Below, piece by piece: positions 57,542 to 64,000 of a DNA stretch of 64,000 nucleotides (position 1 is its first letter; each line of letters opens with the position of its first letter). The position numbers and the translations under genes are program-made. The stretch is from Flavobacteriales bacterium (GTDB taxonomy: Bacteria; Bacteroidota; Bacteroidia; Flavobacteriales_F; PHOS-HE28), in the NCBI GenBank assembly GCA_020635655.1, contig JACJZI010000008.1, forward strand, positions 145,424 through 209,423, written 5' to 3'. Under the pieces are notes generated by a model, which saw only the letters and a program-made list of their open reading frames with translations, ran no database searches and was not told the origin of the DNA.

Positions 57542-58639
57542 ATGGTCACCGCCTATCAATACGAGGAATTGAACGAGCGTCTGGAGGCCCTGCGTGGTTA
57601 CCTGCGCGTGGAGGAGAAGCAGGAGCAGATCGCCGAGGAGGAGAAGTACACGCACGATCCCGACTTCTGGAACGACCAGAAAAAGGCCCAGGGCGTGATG
57701 AAGAAGATCCGTGAGCTGAAGCGCTGGGTCGGCCTGTACGAGGAGGTGAAACGACACGTGGACGACGTGGGCGTGATGCTCGAGTTCTTCAAGGCGAAGG
57801 AAGCGAGCGAGGAGGACCTGGACGCCCAGTACAGGACCGCGCTGGACCGGTTGGAGGACCTGGAGTTCAAGAACATGCTCAGCGCCGAGGAGGACCCCTT
57901 GAGCGCGGTGGTGCAGATCACGAGCGGGGCCGGAGGCACGGAAAGCAATGATTGGGCGCTGATGCTGCTGCGCATGTACCGCATGTGGGCCGAGAAGAAC
58001 GACTACAAGGTGCGCGTGCTCGACTACCAGGACGGCGAGGCGGCGGGCATCAAACAGGCCACGATGGAGGTGGACGGTGAGTTCGCCTTCGGCATGCTGA
58101 AGGGCGAGAACGGTGTGCATCGCTTGGTGCGCATCAGCCCGTTCGACAGCAACGCCCGGCGCCACACCAGCTTCGTCAGCGTGTATGTCTATCCACTGGT
58201 GGACGAGTCGATCAACATCGAGATCAACCCGGCGGACATCACCTGGGACACGTTCCGCAGCGGCGGTGCCGGCGGACAGAACGTGAACAAGGTGGAGACC
58301 GGTGTGCGCCTGCGCCATGCGCCTACGGGCATCATCATCGAGAACACCGAGACGCGCAGCCAGCTCGAGAACAAGAACAAGGCCCTGCAGCTGCTGAAGT
58401 CACAGCTGTACGAGATGGAGCTGGAGCGCCGCCGCAGCAAGCGCAGCGAGATCGAAGCGGGCAAGAAGAAGATCGAGTGGGGCAGCCAGATCCGCAACTA
58501 CGTGCTGCAGCCCTACAAGCTGGTGAAGGACGTGCGCACCGAGCACGAGACCAGCAGCGTGGACGACGTGCTGAACGGTGGCATCGATGAGTTCCTGAAG
58601 GCTTACCTGATGATGCATGGCCAGAGCCAGAAAGTCTAG
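57542..58639 (+). CDS. prfB: Peptide chain release factor 2
   Basis: RF2 ends translation at UGA and UAA. The 365-residue protein has the RF2 specificity tripeptide in VRISPFDSNARRHTSF, the catalytic GGQ in SGGAGGQNVNKVE and the coiled-coil N-terminal domain. The N-terminal RGYL (57593-57604), where many bacteria have the in-frame TGA and Shine-Dalgarno-assisted +1 frameshift, runs straight on as RGYL-RVEEK in a single frame, with no TGA. A -7-like box is close upstream. The 3' end is followed directly by the hairpin repeat at 58646. Confidence 0.96.
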   Translation: MVTAYQYEELNERLEALRGYLRVEEKQEQIAEEEKYTHDPDFWNDQKKAQGVMKKIRELKRWVGLYEEVKRHVDDVGVMLEFFKAKEASEEDLDAQYRTALDRLEDLEFKNMLSAEEDPLSAVVQITSGAGGTESNDWALMLLRMYRMWAEKNDYKVRVLDYQDGEAAGIKQATMEVDGEFAFGMLKGENGVHRLVRISPFDSNARRHTSFVSVYVYPLVDESINIEINPADITWDTFRSGGAGGQNVNKVETGVRLRHAPTGIIIENTETRSQLENKNKALQLLKSQLYEMELERRRSKRSEIEAGKKKIEWGSQIRNYVLQPYKLVKDVRTEHETSSVDDVLNGGIDEFLKAYLMMHGQSQKV

Positions 58640-58645
58640 GGGCGA

Positions 58646-58672
58646 CACCTGTAACGTCGACCCATGGGGTCG
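58646..58672. repeat. Intergenic repeat with perfect hairpin, copy 2
   Basis: CACCTGTAACGTCGACCCA (58646-58664) matches 12526-12544 exactly. It continues so that CGACCC (58658-58663) pairs with GGGTCG (58667-58672) over ATG. Located 6 bases after the prfB stop, it could act as a terminator or a processing site. Confidence 0.6.
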
Positions 58673-58690
58673 GCCCGAACGATGAAAGCG

Positions 58691-60076
58691 ATGGACTACC
58701 GCATCGAGAAGGACACCATGGGCGAGGTGCAGGTACCCGCCGACAAGTACTGGGGTGCGCAGACCGAGCGCAGCCGAAACAATTTCCGCATCGGGCCGCC
58801 CGCCAGCATGCCGATCGAGATCGTGCATGCCTTCGCCTTTCTGAAGAAGGCCGCAGCGCTCACGAACGCGGACCTCGGCGTGCTGCCCCAGGAGAAAGCC
58901 GACCTGATCGCACGGGTCTGCGACGAGATCCTCGCCGGCCAGCTGGACGACCAGTTTCCCCTTGTGATATGGCAGACCGGCAGCGGCACGCAGAGCAACA
59001 TGAACGTGAACGAGGTGATCGCCTACCGCGCGCACGTGCTCAATGGCGGCCAGCTTACCGACAAGGAGAGGGTCCTGGCCCCCAACGATGACGTCAACAA
59101 GAGCCAGAGCAGCAACGACACCTTCCCCACGGCCATGCACATCGCGGCCTATCGCATGGCGGCGCAGGTGACGCTGCCCGGGGTGAGGAAGTTGCGCGAC
59201 ACCCTGACCGCGAAAGCCGAAGCGTTCAAGGACGTGGTGAAGACCGGCCGCACGCACTTCATGGATGCCACGCCGCTCACGCTGGGCCAGGAGTTCAGCG
59301 GTTACGTGCAGCAGTTGGACAATGGCCTGCGCGCGGTGAACAACGCACTGGAGATGATCGCCCAGCTCGCGCTCGGCGGCACCGCGGTCGGTACCGGCCT
59401 GAACACGCCGAAGGGCTATGCCGAGGCCGTGGCCAAGAAGATCGCCGAGCTCACCGGCCTGCCGTTCGTCACCGCACCGAACAAGTTCGAGGCGCTCGCG
59501 GCGCACGACGCGATGGTGGAATTGAGCGGTGCCTATCGCCGGCTGGCCGTGAGCCTGATGAAGATCGGCAACGACGTGCGCATGCTCAGCAGCGGTCCGC
59601 GCAGCGGCATCGGTGAGATCAGGATACCGGACAACGAGCCCGGCTCATCGATCATGCCCGGCAAGGTGAACCCCACCCAGGTGGAGGCGCTGACCATGGT
59701 GGCCGCCCAGGTGATGGGCAACGACGTGGCCGTAGGCATCGGTGGCAGCAACGGCCAGTTCGAACTGAACGTGTTCAAGCCGGTGATCGCGGCCAATGTG
59801 CTGCAGAGCGCACGATTGCTCGGGGACGCCTGCGTGAGCTTCAACGACCATTGCGCCTTGGGCATCGAACCGGACCGGGCCGTGATCGAACGTCATCTGG
59901 AGAACTCGTTGATGCTGGTGACCGCCCTGAACACGCACATCGGCTACTACAAGGCGGCCGAGATCGCCAAGAAGGCGCACAAGGAGGGCACGACCTTGAA
60001 GCAAGCCGCACTGGCGCTCGGCTACGTCACGGCCGAGGAGTTCGACAAGTGGGTGGACCCGCGGAAGATGGTGTGA
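58691..60076 (+). CDS. fumC: Class II fumarate hydratase
   Basis: Fumarase of the TCA cycle (aspartase/fumarase superfamily), 461 residues. Present are KYWGAQTERSRNNF, QTGSGTQSNMNVNEV, the active-site GRTHFMDATPLTLGQE and the signature GSSIMPGKVNP. Start at 58691 (MDYRIEKDTMGEV) is the family start; an ATG at 58682 adds three residues and one at 58664 (GTG-region) would fall in the hairpin repeat. It is convergent with the MBL-rhodanese gene, the stops one base apart. Confidence 0.97.
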   Translation: MDYRIEKDTMGEVQVPADKYWGAQTERSRNNFRIGPPASMPIEIVHAFAFLKKAAALTNADLGVLPQEKADLIARVCDEILAGQLDDQFPLVIWQTGSGTQSNMNVNEVIAYRAHVLNGGQLTDKERVLAPNDDVNKSQSSNDTFPTAMHIAAYRMAAQVTLPGVRKLRDTLTAKAEAFKDVVKTGRTHFMDATPLTLGQEFSGYVQQLDNGLRAVNNALEMIAQLALGGTAVGTGLNTPKGYAEAVAKKIAELTGLPFVTAPNKFEALAAHDAMVELSGAYRRLAVSLMKIGNDVRMLSSGPRSGIGEIRIPDNEPGSSIMPGKVNPTQVEALTMVAAQVMGNDVAVGIGGSNGQFELNVFKPVIAANVLQSARLLGDACVSFNDHCALGIEPDRAVIERHLENSLMLVTALNTHIGYYKAAEIAKKAHKEGTTLKQAALALGYVTAEEFDKWVDPRKMV

Positions 60077-60077
60077 G

Positions 60078-61487
60078 CTACACCTTTTTGCTCTGGCACG
60101 CGAAGTCGGTCACCCTCACGTCCGTGCCCTTGATGGCGTTGAAGCCACCCGCGACGTCGATCACGTTGTGGATCCCGCGTGACTTCAGGATGCTGCAGGC
60201 CACCATGCTGCGGTAGCCGCCGGCGCAGTGCACGTAATGCGGCTGCTTGTCGCCGAACAGGGCCAGATGGTCGTTGAGGTATTGCAGCGGTGCACTCTCC
60301 GCACCGTCCACGTGCTCGGCTTCATATTCGCCGGGTTTGCGCACGTCCACCACGTGCAGGCCACCTGCCTTCATCCGTTCCGCGAACACGGTCGCAGGGA
60401 TGCTGGTGATCGTGTCCACCTCCTTGCCGGCGGCCTTCCAGGCGGCGATGCCTCCCGTCAGGACACCGAGCACATGGTCATAGCCCACGCGCGCCAGACG
60501 GGTCACGGCCTCTTCCTCCGACCCCTCCTCGCAGACCAGCACCAATGTGTGCTTCACATCAGGGATCAATGTGCCGACCCAGGGCGCGAAATCACCCTTG
60601 AGCCCGATGTTGATCGACCGGGGGATGAACCCATCCTTGAAGGTCTGTGGCGGCCGTGTGTCCAGCACGAGCGCGCCGGCACTTTCGACCACGGTCTCGA
60701 GGGCCTCGGGTGAAAGCGGCGTGAGCCCCTGCTTCATCACCTCGTCCACGCTGGGGATCTCGCCCCGGTTCATCGCCACGTTCTGCGGGAAATAGGCGGG
60801 TGGTGGCAGCAGGCCTTCGGTCACCTCCGCGATGAACTTTTCGCGACTCTCCGCACGAAGAGCGTAGTTCACCTGCTTCTGGTGACCCAGGGTGTCGGCG
60901 GTCTCCTTGCTCATGTTCTTGCCGCAGGCACTGCCCGCACCGTGGGCGGGATAGACGACCACGTCATCCGGCAGGGGCATGATCTTGTCGTGCAGGCTGT
61001 CATACAGATGGCCGGCAAGATCCTCCTGCGTGAGCGTTCCCGCCTTCTGCGCCAGGTCGGGCCGACCCACATCGCCGATGAAGAGCGTATCGCCGGTGAA
61101 GATGCAACCTGGCTTGCCAGCCTCGTCCAGGAGCAGGTACGTGGTGCTCTCCATCGTATGGCCGGGGGTGTGCAGCACGCGGATCGTCGCGTCACCCACC
61201 TTCAGTTCCTCGCCATCCTTGGCGATGTGCGCATTGAATGTCGGGTTGGCGTTCGGACCATACACGATGGTCGCTCCGGACTTCTTCGCCAGGTCCACAT
61301 GGCCGCTGACAAAGTCCGCGTGGAAGTGCGTCTCGAGCACGTATTTGATCCTTGCACCGTTGCGTTGGGCGCGTTCGATGTACGGCGCGGTCTCCCGCAA
61401 CGGATCGATGATCGCGGCCTCGCCTTTGCTTTCGATGTAGTAGGCGCCCTGGGCGAGGCAGCCCGTGTAGATCTGTTCGATCGTCAT
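60078..61487 (-). CDS. MBL-fold hydrolase with two rhodanese domains (persulfide dioxygenase-like)
   Basis: 469 residues: an N-terminal metallo-beta-lactamase domain (about 1-240) with THFHADFVSGH metal site and LHTPGHTMES, GDTLFIGDVGRPDL, then two rhodanese domains. The first (about 265-365) has a Cys in VLVCEEGSEEEAV, the second (about 380-465) has HCAGGYRS, so both keep their active-site Cys. The MBL part resembles ETHE1-type persulfide dioxygenases. With the adjacent TauE/SafE exporter it suggests persulfide/sulfite handling: sulfane sulfur transfer, oxidation to sulfite, sulfite export (inference). It lies 12 bases downstream of that exporter. Confidence 0.9.
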   Translation of the reverse strand: MTIEQIYTGCLAQGAYYIESKGEAAIIDPLRETAPYIERAQRNGARIKYVLETHFHADFVSGHVDLAKKSGATIVYGPNANPTFNAHIAKDGEELKVGDATIRVLHTPGHTMESTTYLLLDEAGKPGCIFTGDTLFIGDVGRPDLAQKAGTLTQEDLAGHLYDSLHDKIMPLPDDVVVYPAHGAGSACGKNMSKETADTLGHQKQVNYALRAESREKFIAEVTEGLLPPPAYFPQNVAMNRGEIPSVDEVMKQGLTPLSPEALETVVESAGALVLDTRPPQTFKDGFIPRSINIGLKGDFAPWVGTLIPDVKHTLVLVCEEGSEEEAVTRLARVGYDHVLGVLTGGIAAWKAAGKEVDTITSIPATVFAERMKAGGLHVVDVRKPGEYEAEHVDGAESAPLQYLNDHLALFGDKQPHYVHCAGGYRSMVACSILKSRGIHNVIDVAGGFNAIKGTDVRVTDFACQSKKV

Positions 61488-61499
61488 GGAGTAGGGTTC

Positions 61500-62321
61500 T
61501 CAGTTCAGTCCCGAAAGTTCGCGCACGATGATGGAAACACCCATCACCAGGACGAACCAGCCGAAGGCGGGACGGAGTTTCTCGTTGGAGATGCGGTGGC
61601 CCAGGAACGATCCCACCACGATGCCGACCATGGCAATGGCGGCATAGGTGAAGAGGAAGGGCCAGTCGATGTGTGCGCCGCTGCCGAGGTCGCCGGTGAA
61701 GCCGATCAGGGATTTGACCGCGATGATGAGCAAGGAGGTGCCCACCGCCTGTTTCATCGGGATGTTCGCCAGGATCACGAGCGCGGGGATGATCAGGAAG
61801 CCGCCACCGGCACCGACCAGGCCGGTCAGGGTGCCTTCCATGGCGCCCGCGATCAGCAGGAGCGGATAGTTGATCCGGTGCGGGTGGTCCGTTCCCGGCA
61901 GGTCCTTGCGTCCGCGGATCATGCTGAACGAGGCCGCGAGCATCAACAGGGCGAACAACATGAGGATCCCCAGGGACTTGCTCACGACCACGCCTCCGAC
62001 CGTGAACAGTGGGTCAGGCAGGGTGGGCACGAGCAACCGCCGGGAGGTGTAGACCGCGATGATGCTCGGGATGCCGAAAGCCAGTGCGGTGGTCCAGCGG
62101 ACATTGCCCAACCGTGAATGACTGATCGCACCGATGATGCTCGTGGCCCCCACGATGAAGAGCGAATAGGCCGTGGCGAGCACCGTGTCCACCTGGAAGA
62201 GATAGACAAGGATTGGCACGGTCAGGATGGAGCCGCCACCGCCGATCAGGCCCAGGCTGAGGCCCATCGCAAGCGCACCGATGTAGCCGACCACTTCCAT
62301 CAAGGTCTTCCGATCCGGCAA
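61500..62321 (-). CDS. Sulfite exporter TauE/SafE-family protein
   Basis: 273 residues with about eight hydrophobic helices; the family Gly-rich motif appears twice, in IGALAMGLSLGLIGGGGSILTVPIL near the N-terminus and in GTLTGLVGAGGGFLIIPALV in the middle, as expected for the duplicated TauE/SafE fold. The family exports sulfite and organosulfonates, or other small anions. Twelve bases separate it from the MBL-rhodanese gene, so they form an operon and support a sulfur role. Confidence 0.9.
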   Translation of the reverse strand: MPDRKTLMEVVGYIGALAMGLSLGLIGGGGSILTVPILVYLFQVDTVLATAYSLFIVGATSIIGAISHSRLGNVRWTTALAFGIPSIIAVYTSRRLLVPTLPDPLFTVGGVVVSKSLGILMLFALLMLAASFSMIRGRKDLPGTDHPHRINYPLLLIAGAMEGTLTGLVGAGGGFLIIPALVILANIPMKQAVGTSLLIIAVKSLIGFTGDLGSGAHIDWPFLFTYAAIAMVGIVVGSFLGHRISNEKLRPAFGWFVLVMGVSIIVRELSGLN

Positions 62322-62369
62322 AGGGACGGTTCCTGTGCTCCGTATGCAGTGATCCGGGTCACGATCGGG

Positions 62370-63494
62370 TCAGAGCATGGCGAGGAGGGCTTCGCCGAAC
62401 GTGCGTGCCTGCCAGTTGCGCATGTCGTCTATCCGCTGCAGGGCGTCCAGATCGGCCGGGCGTTCCCTGGCGATCGTGGCGAGCAGATGGTTCGGGCATA
62501 CGATGCCCTGCCGCAGGTCCCACTCGGAGGCCAGTGCGTCACGGCGTTGTTTCAGTCGCTTCAGCCGCTCGTCGTACTCCGGATCGCGTTCGTGCCGGAG
62601 CGGCTTGGGCACGCGCGGCCATTTGTCCTTCGACGTCCGTTGTCCACGCTGGATGGCCTTCATGATCGCACTCCCGTGCCGTTCCAGGGTACGCGCGCCG
62701 ATCCCCCGGACCAGTGCCAGTTGCTTGATGTCCTTTGGTGGTTCCTTGCTCAGCACCACAAGAACATCATTGCCCACGATCATGAACGGTGCGCGGTCGG
62801 CCTTTTCTGCGACACCCTCGCGCCAGGCGTGTAATTCGTGCAGGATGGCCAGTTGTTCGGGCTTGAGGGCCTTCGCACCCTTCAGGCGGAGGAAACCGGG
62901 TTCCGTGGGGCCTTCGTCACGAAAGGGCAGCTCCGTGAGCAGGGCGAACTCCTCCCGGGCCCATTCCCACCTTTCCCGCGCTTTGAGCTGGTCGGCCAGC
63001 AGGTCGCGCAGGGCGATCAGGTACATGGTGTCCATGGCCGCATAGTCGAGCATCTCCTTCGGCAGCGGGCGCTTGCTCCAATCCGCCTTTTGGAAGCGTT
63101 TGTCCAGCTGGATGTCCAGGTATTTGCCCAACAGGGCGGCGAGCGACAATTCGGGTTCGTTCAGCAGCTCCGCCGCGATGAGCGTGTCGAACACGGAGTT
63201 CACACGGAAGCCATAGGTGCGCCGGATCAGCCGGAGATCATAATCCGCGTCGTGGATCACTGTTTCGGAACGGGTATTGGCGAGCAATGCACCCAATGGT
63301 GCCGGATCCACGATCGAGAACGGATCGAGCAGGAACGTGTGTTCCTTGTCCGAGAGCTGGATCAGGCAGATGCGCTCCTTGTACCGGTGGAAACTGGATG
63401 CCTCGGTGTCCAAGGCGACGACCGGTCCCTTGGAGAGTTCCTTCACGGCCGCCTCGAAGGCGCCCTGATCGGCGATCGGACGGGATGTGGTCAC
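62370..63494 (-). CDS. rnd: Ribonuclease D
   Basis: 374 residues: a DEDD exonuclease domain (about 1-205) with ALDTEASSFHRY (DxE), VIHDADYDLRLIRRTYG and YAAMDTMYLIAL (Y-x3-D), then an HRDC domain (about 220-300, RGIGARTLERHG). RNase D trims tRNA and other RNA 3' ends. The start is GTG at 63494 (MTTSRPIA), whose bases overlap the stop of the upstream membrane gene as GTGA. It precedes the sulfur operon in the same direction, with a 48-base gap. Confidence 0.95.
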   Translation of the reverse strand: MTTSRPIADQGAFEAAVKELSKGPVVALDTEASSFHRYKERICLIQLSDKEHTFLLDPFSIVDPAPLGALLANTRSETVIHDADYDLRLIRRTYGFRVNSVFDTLIAAELLNEPELSLAALLGKYLDIQLDKRFQKADWSKRPLPKEMLDYAAMDTMYLIALRDLLADQLKARERWEWAREEFALLTELPFRDEGPTEPGFLRLKGAKALKPEQLAILHELHAWREGVAEKADRAPFMIVGNDVLVVLSKEPPKDIKQLALVRGIGARTLERHGSAIMKAIQRGQRTSKDKWPRVPKPLRHERDPEYDERLKRLKQRRDALASEWDLRQGIVCPNHLLATIARERPADLDALQRIDDMRNWQARTFGEALLAML

Positions 63495-64000
63495 GGCGCC
63501 AAGCTACGGGCCATGCGGGAAAGGGCCGCCACATGTGCGAAAAGCACCATCGGTACGATCACCCCCGGCAGTAGGATGTACGGGGCCCGGACCACCAGCG
63601 TGAGGGGCTCGTCCGCATTGAGCACCTGCAGGGGAGACGGAAAGCTGAGAAGTGCGGCGATGACCACGTTCAGCAGGAGCAGCAGCGCTACGATGTTCCA
63701 GGCGATCAGCATTCGCCGCCCCCAGGGCCGGGAACGCATCAGGTACGGGACCAGCAGGGCCGCGCTCAGGCCGGAAAGGATGTCGAAGTTGGTGCCGGAC
63801 CAGGTCATCTGGCGGGGTACTTCGCCCTGGAGCCAGGCCTCGTCAAGGACGATCTCGACCGGCACGCGCAGCACGTGCAGGGCGGTCAGGGCGATCAGGT
63901 CGGCCCGGGCGAGGAAACGTCGACCCGCGGGCATGGACAGGAGTGCCAGGATCCCTAGGACCAGGGGGACCACGGCGAACAAGGGTCGCGGCGGAAGGGA
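63491..64000 (-). CDS. Membrane protein of unknown function, 5' partial at window edge
   Basis: About 170 visible residues with five or so hydrophobic helices (FAVVPLVLGILALLSM, ILSGLSAALLVPYL, NIVALLLLLNVVIAALL, ILLPGVIVPMVLFAHVAAL). The frame is open to base 64000, so the true start may lie beyond the window; the first visible start-like codon (TTG) is at 63982. No family recognised. Its stop overlaps the rnd GTG start by 4 bases, so it is probably in the same unit. Confidence 0.55.
   Translation of the reverse strand, partial: SLPPRPLFAVVPLVLGILALLSMPAGRRFLARADLIALTALHVLRVPVEIVLDEAWLQGEVPRQMTWSGTNFDILSGLSAALLVPYLMRSRPWGRRMLIAWNIVALLLLLNVVIAALLSFPSPLQVLNADEPLTLVVRAPYILLPGVIVPMVLFAHVAALSRMARSLAP

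Noticed and set aside
1..64000. Prophage, integron or transposon
   Set aside because: No integrase, transposase, phage structural gene or terminal inverted repeats were found.

Overview
The window reads as a chromosomal segment of a member of the Bacteroidota, most likely an uncultivated, G+C-rich relative of the Flavobacteriales. Evidence: the type IX secretion / gliding genes porP-gldK-gldL-gldM-gldN and gldD-gldE, a secreted protein with a type A T9SS sorting domain, two Bacteroidota-style TonB receptors with an N-terminal carboxypeptidase-like regulatory domain, and repeated TAnnTTTG-like -7 promoter boxes (TATCTTTG, TACCTTTG, TACTTTCG) a few bases upstream of many starts, with few Shine-Dalgarno sequences. 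I see no prophage, insertion sequence, CRISPR array or rRNA. Gene density is high and no gene-free stretch exceeds about 300 bases.

Layout. 0-9 kb: the end of a PpiC-type foldase, then on the minus strand purH-mreB-mreC-mreD-mrdA-rodA, an elongasome operon whose last four genes overlap by 4 bp each. 8.7-9.9 kb: an outer-membrane barrel protein and a YqaA/DedA-like membrane protein. 9.9-15.7 kb: a TonB receptor under a TPP riboswitch, a NadR-like kinase and a PnuC-like transporter, interrupted by a T9SS-exported protein; period-7 tandem repeats sit at most junctions. 15.8-17.8 kb: an LRR protein, ribF and a broken relative of the secreted protein. 17.9-19.8 kb: atpD-atpC. 19.8-26.6 kb (minus): miaB, a sigma-54 activator, lptE, a TPR protein, secG, groES and groEL. 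26.7-36.6 kb: topA, a ureohydrolase-fold protein lacking metal ligands, porP and gldKLMN. 36.6-41.5 kb: an ABC-F protein, initiator tRNA, era, der and an unknown gene.

41.6-49.1 kb: a heme-type TonB receptor, then on the minus strand an EamA transporter, a GT2 and a GT39 glycosyltransferase, a Cys/Met PLP enzyme and a DUF1801 protein. 49.2-55.4 kb: a heavy-metal-associated lipoprotein, heme A synthase, then mutY, ssb, gldE, gldD (minus), divergent from HU, a TPR protein and a 31-residue basic protein. 55.5-64 kb: RNase G, recX, prfB, fumC, an MBL-double-rhodanese enzyme with a TauE/SafE exporter, RNase D and a membrane protein cut by the window edge.

Together these are mostly core genes in arrangements familiar from Bacteroidota. 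Items most worth a second look: the TPP riboswitch with a legible switching mechanism and its scattered salvage genes; the degenerate ureohydrolase beside the T9SS motor genes; the promoter boxes so close to start codons that they predict leaderless mRNAs; and the tiny basic protein between a TPR gene and RNase G.
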